In this document: positions 30,815 through 44,100 of the stretch, piece after piece
Layout of the letters: every line of letters begins with the position of its first letter
How positions within the stretch are numbered: position 1 is the first letter of the stretch
Source: Glandiceps talaboti
Taxonomy: Eukaryota; Hemichordata; Enteropneusta; Spengelidae
Reading direction: 5' to 3'
DNA length: 64,000 bases
Assembly: GCF_964340395.1 (NCBI RefSeq)
Contig: NC_135561.1
Location: forward strand, 15,333,461-15,397,460
Notes under the pieces: generated by a model
Told to the model about the DNA's origin: nothing
What the model saw: only the letters and a program-made list of their open reading frames with translations
Database searches by the model: none
Position numbers and translations under genes: made by a program

Positions 30815-31075
30815 ATGCAGTGCATTCTGGGGAATACTTCACATTCAACATTGCGGCCCGCTGAGCAATCCTGAGGTTTTGTCCGGATAGGTTTGCATAC
30901 TCCAAGCAACCGATACATCTTAATTACAAAGAACAGGCTTTGTTAAACCCATTGTTCATGACTTGGAAGAAATACACTGTGACTTTCAGTGTGGGTGACT
31001 TTCTTTCCCAACACTCTCAACAGGGGGAGTTGGGGGATGTTTCTTGTAGTTGAGTCCTCAGCATGATAGTCTGGG
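30815..31075. repeat. Diverged dispersed repeat, copy 2
   Basis: Partner of 1910-2160 in the same orientation. It is in intergenic DNA between UBA52 and LRRC58. Confidence 0.5.
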
Positions 31076-31627
31076 TAACCATGACTTCACACTATCAAGT
31101 AATATAATTCTAAAAATTTGGCAGCATCTTTCTTTGCTTCATTAGATTACACAAAATAATATGAAAGCACTCATTAACATGACAATAAAATTAATTATAC
31201 CACAACACACCACACCACACCATTCAAGGGTGCACAAAATTAATGTTTGATGAGATAAAACTAGATATATACACTATGAAATTCATGCACCTAAGTGTGT
31301 ATAATCCACTCGGTTTAATGTCTAGTTTTACATTCATTAAATCTAGCAACGTCATCTAACTAAAATGACATCTAAGACTAGAGACTTTGTTCCTTTTCTT
31401 GATTTCCTTGTATGTATCTTTTTGAGTATAAGCCCCTTATTATCTGGTGAATGAAAGCAGAGGAAGTCATATGAGGTGAGGTCATGATCCCGCATCCCAT
31501 ATATTCAAGAGGGGACTCAGGAAGGTGTGTTTATTAGTCAAGTACTCTACATGTGGGCTTGTTTTCTACAATCTCTTTCTCTCTTTCTCTCCATGTATAG
31601 TCAAATGGATAAATTCTACTGAAAATC

Positions 31628-31870
31628 TTGCTACATCTCCTGCTGGGGAAAGGGTGAACAGTGCCTGTCAGTAGTAATCTACCACACACTGACAGGCAGT
31701 TGTAATTGGTTACTTCGTTCAGTTTACTATAAACTCAACCTCCAGTCTTAATGTACGTCATGTAAGAACACGATAACGTCATCACGTTTATATCAATGCT
31801 CCAATAGCATTAAACTGCTGCTGGTGGTGTCAAGAATGGAATGCTGTGATAAAAGAAAGCCATTTGACTA
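31628..31870. repeat. CTAGTTCC-family internal fragment
   Basis: GGGTGAACAGTGCCTGTCAG, TAGTAATCTACCACACACTG and ACACGATAACGTCATCACGT match the interior of 4758-5098. The termini are lost. Confidence 0.6.
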
Positions 31871-32644
31871 GACGGTGGAGAGGGATCATAGAAAACGAGC
31901 CCACATGTATAGTTTGTAGACCGGGTGTTTATCAAAAGTGCGGGGACTTATACTCGGATGAACATCAATACACACCTGGTATTACCATAAGAAATCCATG
32001 GTGTGGTGTTGCATTGACAATATTTAAAGTGTTTCTAGAAGAAATTAATAACATTGGCAAACTGAATTCTGGCAAAAAGGTAATGAATGTCAAACTTACA
32101 TGTATGTACGTATCCCGAATGTACTGTAAACCTAGCTATTTTCACTACTAGAAAATGTTTTGATTTTACAGTCTTCAACTCTAGTCTTCAAACTTGTTTT
32201 TTTTTTTAAATTACCAGACTGGTAAATTGTGTTTATAAACAAGGAGGCATTTTAGTCACTAATTATTATTTTGGCATTTTACGGTCTTCCAGTGAAATAA
32301 GTGAAAATGACTCTTTAGCGAAAATTTCCAGGTTTACATGTTTACAGTTTTTATGATTTGTCAATAAGCTCACAAAGTGATCTGTTGACATCTTGGCGTG
32401 TACTCGGTAATTCATTCAGCCTATTTGTACTTGAGGTAGGAAAAAACACACAACCAAATCATGATTTGGCATGCAGTAGCACCCTACGACGACGGCTCCA
32501 TTCCATTGTAACTGTAACTTTAAATAGACAGCTAAGGTAAGGGATTATGTCGAGCTGTGATAAACACTCAGATGGCTGAGATAGTCAAATAACATATTTG
32601 AAATATTATTACAATACTGCCTGATAATCCCAATTTCATCATAA

Positions 32645-32960
32645 AGTGGCCATATGGATGAGGATTGGGTATTTTTATTTTATTTTTAATTTATAAAACA
32701 ATTTTATTATGGCTTCCTGCGATATCATCTTAAAGTGGCCATATGGATGAGGATTGGGTATTTTTTATTTATTTTTAATTTATAAAACAATTTTATTACG
32801 GCTTCCTGCTTGACACATCAACGTGAAACAACATATGCCAAATCCTTGTTTGCAATTCATTACATAGCAAAAAGGTTAATAAACGTGCAAAATCTTTGTT
32901 ATTGTATGTGAAATAACAAACTTTTTACACAAGTTTGATCTTTTTGAAATGAAACTTTCT
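32645..32960. mobile_element. TTAA-family MITE, rearranged copy with duplicated left end
   Basis: The left terminus AGTGGCCATATGGATGAGGA occurs twice, at 32645 and 32734, the second preceded by TTAA. The right arm is missing or decayed. It looks like a nested or tandem insertion of the same end. Confidence 0.75.
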
Positions 32961-33191
32961 TATAACCAATTATCTCTTATTATTGCAATTATTATTATTA
33001 TATTATATTACTTAATTACACTCACCAAGACTGTCGTTTAGTACACAATTTGAACTCAGAAAATATTATCTACAACAAAAGTATGTTAAGATAAATAGAC
33101 TTTCTTTATCAAGGTTTGGGTTTGAGTTAAAGACTTTGATAAAACTATCTATATAAAATAGAAATGGAAAACAGCGTTAGAGTTGATATGA

Positions 33192-33507
33192 CACTAGCCC
33201 CATCTACATGGCACTGAAAATCCTACCTGAGATGCCACGCAGGACTAAGGATAGTTTGAAGCCTGTGTAGACGTAAACGCGTCCCAAACCTGTCCTGAAA
33301 CTGTTCTGACTTAGGACACCTTCGAGAGGTTTCCTGAAACCCTCCTGACTTTGTCCTATGGACTGTAAGGATGGAGTCAGAAGAGAACGCGCGATATCGA
33401 TGCCGTAACCTTCCTGCGTGTGGACACAAACCTATCCTACAAGTACCTCAGGTAGGACTCAGGACTGACTCAAGTTAGGACAACCTACATCTAGATGGGG
33501 GTTAGTG
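33192..33507. mobile_element. CACTA-type short inverted-repeat element
   Basis: The ends CACTAGCCCCATCTACATG and CATCTAGATGGGGGTTAGTG are near complements. The interior is GC-richer than its flanks and has the internal words CTACCTGAG and CTCAGGTAG as an inner inverted pair. A target-site duplication is not clear. Confidence 0.6.
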
Positions 33508-34855
33508 TATTAATACTACTTGACTGTAACAGACACAATGTAGAAAGTATCAGAACATGAATGACAATTCATTACTTGATGTGATGGAATAGTTAAAGTT
33601 TACCTGTTCCAAGATGCATTGAATGGACAATGTCAATTGTGTGGTTGACTTTTAGTTTGTTTTATCTTTATCTATCATTTGAAATAACATTTTCATGATT
33701 ACATATAATGGAATGATATGACCTTTTGAGTTATTGAAAAGGATAAAGAGTAGCGGTATCACTGGCAGAAATAGCTCTTACTCAGAATATGATAAGTTGT
33801 CAACCATTGTGCACAAAATACAAAGCATTATACTGTACATAGGAAGTCACACTAAGCAATTCTTGGAACAGGTGAGAGGCAGGTCCATCAACCAGGTAAC
33901 AATGGCTAGTATTGAACATTTGGTAAAAATAAAGTTGAAGTCTGATGAAAGCCTGCACTTGTGCCTGCCCAGTGTTCCCTCTACAATTCTGTGAGGTTAT
34001 AAAATTTAGAATGTCAGATGACTGATGCTGCAGCAGTCGCTAGGAGCAATATGGGATGCATATGGCGTAGACACCTTTTTGAAGTAATTTCCGACACTAT
34101 TAGTTACATAGTATCAGCCAAAGAAAGAAGACATGTTCTTGTTCAGCTGTATCAAAATAAATTTGTTATGTGTCCCTGTAAATTTTTGGACAAAAAATAA
34201 AACCAATATGTACACATCGTTATAAGTTTCTCAAAACATACGATTTGGTTGCGATAGTTGACTACGGTGACTGCATTACTTTCATGAAAATAAGTCGTAG
34301 ACTTGGAGGAAGCACTGCACCTGACTTACCCTCAATAAAAAAAACCACATGAAATAAAAATAAATTGTCTCGAGTGCATACACTATTATAAATTTGGTAT
34401 GCTATAATCTAAGTCTATAATGTTTCCATTTAGATTATGCCATACATGTATACTACATTATATTTATTTCTGATACATCATCCCTCAATGTGAAGGTCAA
34501 AGAATCTTTTTTAGGTGAACTGTTCCATCTTGAAATTTGATTGATTAACGCAGTCAAAGTCATATTATTTTTGTATGGTGTACGTCCATCACCACACATT
34601 TACATAATTATTATTTTGTACATTTCACATGGATGACACAGTCATTGAATTTCATATTTCATATATAACTATATTACTCAGTGTTTCCATACACTGTATA
34701 CTAACAAGTTATTCCTGATTTCACCTGGTCTCCCTCACGCACGTAACAGGGCATTCCATCACATATTTGGAGGAGGGGGAGCAACGATTCCAGCTTCAAA
34801 ATAATCATCACACCAGTTTATAATCATCCTGGTCGAATCCATGGAATGGTGGAGC
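33508..34855. other. Intergenic DNA 3' of LRRC58; two unsupported short ORFs
   Basis: Plus-strand ORFs of 86 and 60 codons (33734-33994, 34018-34200) lie in succession. They have no recognisable domain or splice context. I do not call them genes. Confidence 0.5.
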
Positions 34856-34861
34856 TTTATT
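34856..34861 (-). terminator. Candidate LRRC58 polyadenylation signal
   Basis: AATAAA on the minus strand lies 42 nt after the LRRC58 stop. Other AATAAA words lie further on, so the true site is not certain. Confidence 0.45.
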
Positions 34862-34902
34862 CCTAGATTCCATCCTGTCCACTGTATCAATAAAAGTGCC
34901 AT

Positions 34903-35105
34903 CTAACCCAGCAAGACTTTCTTGATTTTGGAAGCAGCGACAGGTTCATCATCTTCAGAGGTATCTGATTCACTGCTACTTGTGAAGACGGAGGACCCTG
35001 GAGTAGCACAGTTTGGTGAACACAAATACTGTAGTAATGGCAGTCGGTATTTACCACAGAAGTCAACAAACTTGACGTTCTCAACGCGAGACTCAAAGTA
35101 AACAC
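34903..35105 (-). CDS. LRRC58: LRRC58 exon 3 (C-terminus)
   Basis: 203 nt. GVYFESRVENVKFVDFC continues to GKYRLPLLQYLCSPNC, then a Ser/Asp/Glu-rich tail and KKVLLG-stop. The Cys pattern (FC...LCSPNC) and the last six residues are those of vertebrate LRRC58. Confidence 0.95.
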
Positions 35106-38100
35106 CTGAAATATAATAACAAAATATGAGCAATATTATTAGAGTTGTAATCTGAGGCGGACAAGAACATTTGGTCATTTGTAAAAATTTCAGAGGCACA
35201 ATTGTATCACATGAATAATTTATAAGTGCACAGGATGTACATGTACTTATATCACACACAAGCCAGGTTGAACACGTCCAAACCAAAAACATGGTTTTTA
35301 GGAGCCTTTTATACTCCCTGTCTCACCTTTACAAAATTGTAATGTATCATACTCTGCTAGGGTTTAATCGCTGAGTCATCATATATACATCACTATGTAT
35401 AACAATACAAAGAAGGACAATATTATGATTGAAGAACAAAAATTGTGGAAAACAGCTCCATGCTATAATCTGCAAGGTGGGGCGCCCTCGTGCAACAGTC
35501 AACCCCTCCCAGGGAGTAAGGAGGTTACAGTCTACTCCATGGCCTTACCTTTACATTTAGGATTGACACACAGACAAGCTGAAGACAAGTAGTGTAAAAG
35601 ACTTGGAGGTAGATCACTGGGTTTATATGCCAGGTTTTTGTTTTTAATCACACGTCCGGACAACTCTAGAAGCGATGGTGGCTGGTAGGTAAGGTCACGA
35701 CAGAAACGGACGACCAGTGGGTTTCCGCGGAGACTCAGTTCTCCTAGATAGCGTAGTTTGACGATCTGCGGTGGTAAGACAGTCAGCTGGTTGTTGTGAA
35801 GACTCAGTGACTGTAGGTTGGTTAGTTTGGCTAAGGCTGGTGGTAACACCTCTATCTTGTTATCGCACAAACCCAATGATATCAAGTTAGATAGATTGCC
35901 TAGTTCTGCTGGTATCTCGGTCAAACGATTTCCTCCTAAATACAGAATTTCAAGACTGCAATAAAGAAAAAAACAAGTCATTGAAAATGACATAGCCCTG
36001 CTAAAATTGGGTTTTAAGGAATTATCACTACTCTGATCACGCAACAACATTTGTGAACCTAAATCAAACAGACTTAGATATGTTGTGTCTGCTTGTTGGA
36101 CATGGAATATGCCTCCAACAATAAAGGATTGGTTGGGTATGGGGGATCATATCACGATGAAAATGGAGTCTGAGTTATGGCTTTGGACATGGAAAATTCA
36201 CAAACAAAATGCCATATTGGATCGTATCATGACGAAAATGGATATGCACATGTATGTCATAGAACGCTGTCCTAATACCAACTTTGAATGAGATCTGTTC
36301 AAGCATGTCTTAATAATGGCTTTGGACATGGAAAATTCACAAACCAAATGGCTGCCAGGCAGCCATATTGGATCGTATCATGACAAAAATGGATAAGCAC
36401 ATGTATGTCATAGAACACTGTCCTAATCCCAACTTTGAATGAGATCTGTTTAAGCATGTCTGAGTTATGGCTTTGGACATGAAAATTCGCAAACAAAATG
36501 GCTGCCAGGCAGCCATATTGGATCGTATCACGACGAAAATGGATATGCACATGTATGTCATAGAACACTGTCCTAATCCCAACTTTGAATGAGATCTGTT
36601 TAAGCATGTCTTAGTTATGGCCTTGAACATGGAAAATTCGCAAACAAAATGGCTGCCAGGCAGCCATATTGGATCGTATCACGACGAAAATAGATATGCA
36701 CATGTATGTCATAGAACACTGTCCTAATACCAACTTTGAATGAGATCTGTTCAAGCATGTCTGAGTTATGGCTTTGGACATGAAAATTCGCAAACAAAAT
36801 GGCTGCCAGGCGGCCATATTGGATCGTATCAGGAAACAAATTGACGTGCATATGTATGCCATTGTATGTTGTCCCTGTACCAAGTTTTAAAAAAATCAGT
36901 CCAGGCATCTCCAAGAAACAGCTGCGGACGGACGGACAGAAGGAACCCATTCCATAAGTCCCCGTCCCGGACTTCGTCCGGCGAGGACTAAAAAGAGATG
37001 AATAAATATTTTGACCAAGTTACAGTTGTATACTGTAAGATACATTGTGTTGTTCTGTCCTCACCAGCCTCCTTGACCGATGTGTGAGGGCGCCCAATCA
37101 CAACATACAAATGTACCTTACAGACGAGTACAGTACGTGTATGCATCTATAGTTTGCAGATTGATCAACAGATACATGTACAGTTATTGATAGTGCTTGT
37201 AGCTTGGAAATAATTTTTGTTCAATGTTTTTACAATGATTCAATGTAACACAGAGGCAAAGATTAGGTAAAACCTGTATCTTTCGTACCATACGTGTACA
37301 TGTACATGATGTACTTTAGTCTAGTTATTACAAATGTATGCGTGTAGATATTTTCATTTTTCACGATCCCTCTTAAATTTCTCTGCTCAAAGAGTCAAAC
37401 GGACATATTTTACCAAAAATGTACCTAATCTCCTACTAGGGAAAGGGTAGACAGCACACGTTAGTAGTAATCCATCACACACTGAAGGCTCCAATTGAAA
37501 GTAAGTCATGTGAGGACACGATAACGTCATCATATGCGCCAATAGCGTAAACTACAGCTGTTGACAGTAAGTATGGAATGCTGTGCTAGAGAAATCCACT
37601 TGAAAATACTCAGAATATTTTGTAACACAATGATATTAACTAAAACAATATTGACGAAGTTGATATGCAATATAATGGTTGGTTGCTGGGCAACAGTCCT
37701 CCATAACTTCCCATTTTGAGAGACTACAGTTAATGAATTTTCTACTGTTATTTGGATCGAATGAGTCACGTCATAATGAAAGATTTTAAACGATACACAT
37801 TGTGCACTCATGAATATAACTTCTATAATTTTTACTAAATAATGATTGTTCCCAACACATCAAATCATTTTAGTGAGTTACCCTGTTAAAAACTGCTGTG
37901 GAAACTCAAGACGATTTCAATCAACCCTATAGTAGAAAGCTTAATAACATGGTCTATTTTTTTTAAATAATAGATAATATGCAATTGTTTAATAAGCATT
38001 ACTTAACTACATGTAGAGAGTAGTGTTACATCTACATTTGTATTAGTACCCTCCTTTCTCCTACACAGTGTGCCCTCTAATGATAGCCAAATTTTGTTGT

Positions 38101-41100
38101 TGTGAGTCAAAATGATAAAAACTGGCATTTCTTGTGAGTCATCACATAGTAAGAGATAGGGGAACACCAAATTTTGGTGCATCACTAGAAATTGTGTGCG
38201 TCAGTGGCGCGTCAAATTGGCTTAGAGGGCACACTGCTCCTACATGATGTACATTGTACAGTGTTGATGGTGATATGATGGTATAAAATATCACAGACTG
38301 GTTCCATTACTGATGTCTTAACATTTAACAGCCCATTTACTTTTCTGTACATATATCTCTGTCAATGTAAATGATTACTAGACGCCATATGTTATTTCAG
38401 TCTTTATTGCATCATCCTAATATTTCATTCTACAGTAGCCTACTTGTACATTTGTACATGTATCTGTAGATTTGAATGACTAGTATCCCTATATATGTAT
38501 TTTGTTGTCCTAAATGACATTTAGATTTTTTTGAATTTTTGCCTGGGAACGGGGGTGGGGGCTGGGTGTTGTTTCACCCTTAGCAGGCTTACCACATGTG
38601 ACACCTTAGCAAAAAACACTGGTAATGCCACCAAAATACATGTACATGTACATGTAATAAGTCTGTATGCTGTGTCACAATGATGACATGCCAAAACAAG
38701 TCGTATGATAGATTTTCATACCCAAGTCCTTACACCTGCATTTAATACATCTCATTAATATTGTACTCATTTATCACTTTATCACTCTACAGTTAAAAAC
38801 ACTTACACAAAATGTCAATATTTGTTGACCTGTGCCATTGTGCAGTTCCAACTGATGGCTATCATTGTATCAATCATACATGAATACATTGCTCACGTAT
38901 CCGCCCAGGATAAAACAATGACCGAACAAAATGCAAAGTCATGCTGACACCAATAAGTCAAAGGGCCAGTGTGCCCTCTAAGCCAATTTGACATGACACT
39001 GACGCACACAATTTCTAGTGACACACCAAAATTTGGTGTTCCCCTATCTTTTACTATGTAGTGACTGACAAGAAATGCCAGTTTTTATCATTTTGACTCA
39101 CAACAACAAAATTTGGCTATCGTTAGAGGGCACACTGCAAAGGGATATATTACCATGTACAAGTGGTGATAACGAATCAAAGTCACAAGTTTATCACAAA
39201 ATAAAACTGTTTTCAAAAGGTGCGCATAATTTACAATAGGTGGCATATTTTTTTCATAAGTGCAATTGCTGAATAAAAATGCTGAATCATGTGACAGCCA
39301 CTTCACATTACCATACAATACTGTAATTCATCAAAAATGAAATTGTTTGTGTTTCATACATTTATGACATTGTTTGGTTTTAATGGTCACCCCACTTTTC
39401 ACTTCAAGGCTTCTAAAGACAATACATGTACTTCACAATACAATGGTACATTGTAAATGAAGCTATGTATGTACATGTATGTCAACCTGTCTACACATGT
39501 ATCATGAACTGAAGCTATGACTACATGTACACACAGTTCTTGCTTTACCATTCTCGCAAACGAGAGCTGTTATTTGTTCTGCGACACTGGGATTTTTATA
39601 AGCACTACATTTAGCATATACATGTAGTCACAGACCCAATGACATAGACAGGCTATTTTAATCATGAATGTGAAAAAACAATATTTTTACATGATGTGTA
39701 AATTTAACAATGTGAACTACATGTATACATGTGTTTACTGTCTTATTATAAATTGTACTACATATAACTACATAAAATAATTGACAGTAACTTACATTTA
39801 TAACTAGCTCAGAGACTTGCTATTACATGTAGTTCTCAAATCTAATGATCCTCCATTTTGAAATGTTATGGTCACTAGATTTGAAAACCAGGGACCAGTC
39901 TCTACACTAATGGTAGCTAGATTTGAAAACCAGGGACCAGTCTCTACACTAATGGTAGCTAGATTTGAAAACCAGGGACCAGTCTCTACACTAATGGTAA
40001 CTAGATTTGAAAACCAGGGACCAGTCTCTACACTAATGGTAGCTAGATTTGAAAACCAGGGACCAGTCTCTACACTAATGGTAGCTAGATTTGAAAACCA
40101 GGGACCAGTCTCTACACTAATGGTAACTAGATTTGAAAACCAGGGACCAGTCTCTACACTAATGGTAGCTAGATTTGAAAACCAGGGACCAGTCTCTACA
40201 CTAATGGTAGCTAGATTTGAAAACCAGGGACCAGTCTCTACACTAATGGTAGCTAGATTTGAAAACCAGGGACCAGTCTCTACACTAATGGTAGCTAGAT
40301 TTGAAAACCAGGGACCAGTCTCTACACTAATGGTAGCTAGATTTGAAAACCAGGGACCAGTCTCTACACTAATGGTAGCTAGATTTGAAAACCAAGGACC
40401 AGTCTCTACACTAATGGTAGCTAGATTTGAAAACCAGGGACCAGTCTCTACACTAATGGTAGCTAGATTTGAAAACCAGGGACCAGTCTCTACACTAATG
40501 GTAACTAGATTTGAAAACCAGGGACCAGTCTCTACACTAATGGTAGCTAGATTTGAAAACCAGGGACCTGTCTCTACACTAATGGTAGCTAGATTTGAAA
40601 ACCAGGGACCCGTCTCTACACTAATGGTAGCTAGATTTGAAAACCAGGGACCAGTCTCTACACTAATGGTAACTAGATTTGAAAACCAGGGACCAGTCTC
40701 TACACTAATGGTAGCTAGATTTGAAAACCAGGGACCAGTCTCTACACTAATGGTAACTAGATTTGAAAACCATGGACCAGTCTCTACACTAATGGTAACT
40801 AGATTTGAAAACCAGGGACCAGTCTCTACACTAATGGTAGCTAGATTTGAAAACCAGGGACCAGTCTCTACACTAATGGTAGCTAGATTTGAAAACCAGG
40901 GACCAGTCTCTACACTAATGGTAACTAGATTTGAAAACCATGGACCAGTCTCTACACTAATGGTAACTAGATTTGAAAACCAGGGACCAGTCTCTACACT
41001 AATGGTAGCTAGATTTGAAAACCAGGGACCAGTCTCTACACTAATGGTAACTAGATTTGAAAACCAGGGACCAGTCTCTACACTAATGGTAACTAGATTT

Positions 41101-44100
41101 GAAAACCATGGACCAGTCTCTACACTAATGGTAACTAGATTTGAAAACCAGGGACCAGTCTCTACACTAATGGTAGCTAGATTTGAAAACCAGGGACCAG
41201 TCTCTACACTAATGGTAACTAGATTTGAAAACCAGGGACCAGTCTCTACACTAATGGTAGCTAGATTTGAAAACCAGGGACCAGTCTCTACACTAATGGT
41301 AACTAGATTTGAAAACCAGGGACCAGTCTCTACACTAATGGTAGCTAGATTTGAAAACCAGGGACCAGTCTCTACATTAATGGTAACTAGATTTGAAAAC
41401 CAGGGACCAGTCTCTACACTAATGGTAACTAGATTTGAAAACCAGGGACCAGTCTCTACACTAATGGTAGCTAGATTTGAAAACCAGGGACCAGTCTCTA
41501 CACTAATGGTAACTAGATTTGAAAACCATGGACCAGTCTCTACACTAATGGTAACTAGATTTGAAAACCATGGACCAGTCTCTACACTAATGGTAGCTAG
41601 ATTTGAAAACCAGGGACCAGTCTCTACACTAATGGTAGCTAGATTTGAAAACCAGGGACCAGTCTCTACACTAATGGTAGCTAGATTTGAAAACCAGGGA
41701 CCAGTCTCTACACTAATGGTAGCTAGATTTGAAAACCAGGGACCAGTCTCTACACTAATGGTAGCTAGATTTGAAAACCAGGGACCAGTCTCTACACTAA
41801 TGGTAACTAGATTTGAAAACCAGGGACCAGTCTCTACACTAATGGTAGCTAGATTTGAAAACCAGGGACCAGTCTCTACACTAATGGTAGCTAGATTTGA
41901 AAACCAGGGACCAGTCTCTACACTAATGGTAGCTAGATTTGAAAACCAGGGACCAGTCTCTACACTAATGGTAACTAGATTTGAAAACCATGGACCAGTC
42001 TCTACACTAATGGTAACTAGATTTGAAAACCAGGGACCAGTCTCTACACTAATGGTAACTAGATTTGAAAACCAGGGACCAGTCTCTACACTAATAGTAA
42101 CTAGATTTGAAAACCAGGGACCAGTCTCTACACTAATGGTAACTAGATTTGAAAATCAGGGACCAGTCTCTACACTAATGGTATCTAGATTTGAAAACCA
42201 GGGACCAGTCTCTACACTAATGGTAGCTAGATTTGAAAACCAGGGACCAGTCTCTACACTAATGGTAGCTAGATTTGAAAACCAGGGACCAGTCTCTACA
42301 CTAATGGTAGCTAGATTTGAAAACCAAGGACCAGTCTCTACACTAATGGTAACTAGATTTGAAAACCAGGGTCCAGTCTCTACATTAATGGTAACTATAT
42401 TTGAAAACCAGGGACCAGTCTCTACACTAATGGTAACTAGATTTGAAAACCAGGGACCAGTCTCTACACTAATGGTAGCTAGATTTGAAAACCAGGGACC
42501 AGTCTCTACACTAATGGTAGGTAGATTTGAAAACCAGGGACCCGTCTCTACACTAATGGTAACTAGATTTGAAAACCAGGGACCAGTCTCTACACTAATG
42601 GTAACTAGATTTGAAAACCAGGGACCAGTCTCTACACTAAGGGTAACTAGATTTGAAAACCAGGGACCAGTCTCTACACTAATGGTAGGTAGATTTGAAA
42701 ACCAGGGTCCAGTCTCTACACTAATGGTAACTAGATTTAAAAACCAGGGACCAGTCTCTACACTAATGGTAGGTAGATTTGAAAACCAGGGACCAGTCTC
42801 TACACTAATGGTAGGTAGATTTGAAAACCAGGGACCAGTCTCTACACTAATGGTAGGTAGATTTGAAAACCAGGGACCAGTCTCTACACTAATGGTAACT
42901 AGATTGAAAACCAGGGACCAGTCTCTACACTAATGGTAGCTAGATTTGAAAACCAGGGACCAGTCTCTACACTAATGGTAACTAGATTTGAAAACCAGGG
43001 ACCAGTCTCTACACTAATGGTAACTAGATTTGAAAACCAGGGACCAGTCTCTTCACTAATGGTAACTAGATTTGAAAACCAGGGACCAGTCTCTATACTA
43101 ATGAAAACCAAGGACATACACAGTCACATAATTTAAGTCTTTGGGAGCTAATTTATCACTAGGTCAGTTTATGACATATTTTTCCATTCTCACATTCGTA
43201 CAGACATTATTACAGCCTATGTCTGGCCTCACACAAATACAGTTTACAATGTTTTAACTAGACTGTAGATTCTTCATGTTGTTCAGCCCTATCAAGCATC
43301 TTAACCATGACGATGAGTGCGACCAATAGCATGGCATGAATGTCTGTATATGTGTATCTTACAGAAGTATGTTTAACCCAATTTAATCATGGGCTTTACC
43401 CCTACCTACATCACATTTACACAGTAAATCTTGTGGATACTATATCATGTTTCTTTATTTTCTTTTTATATTTTTTTTCACATTTTTTAAAAATTTTTAA
43501 TTCTTTTTACTGTATACTAAATTTCTTTTATTTTACTTATTTTGTCTGTGCTTTGTAACCTTTAGGTGTTCAAATAAAAATGTGATTAATATTAACTGAC
43601 TGCTCATACATGTACAATGTACACATAATTCTAGTTCGTATGTATCTACATTGTAATCTGATTTAATTTGACAACCCTCATTGTACCTCTGTGTTACATG
43701 TATGTGTACACATATATGTATTTCTGTGTATTATTTATCTCAATACATGAAAATCCCTGTATGGAAAAAAATCCATAAATAAACAAATAAATAAATAGAT
43801 GAGTAATCAATATTTTCTCTGTTGATTAAAATCTGCTTATTCATCCTCCAATGTAACTGACCTAAATCTTGAATTTTGTTATCAGCTTTTTGTTGTTTTT
43901 TTGTTTGATAATACAATGGACAGATGTCTCCCTGACCAACATTTGTAGATGTACATGTAGTGTAAATCTGATTAAAATCTGATGTTGTGAAAGTGGCTAG
44001 ATGTCTTTATTTACCTCTATTCCCATTGTTTTGGAGAAAACTGATGAAATGAAAAATATTTAACTTTGGGGGCTAGATTAGGGCATAGACCCTCCATGGT

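Noticed and set aside
33734-34200. Two consecutive ORFs (86 and 60 codons) as a gene
   Set aside because: No domain, no splice support and different frames.
39868-42933. 1021-codon ORF as a repetitive protein gene
   Set aside because: It contains only the minisatellite unit, with no unique sequence, signal peptide or splice context. The frame is open because the 42-bp period is divisible by three and the unit has no stop.
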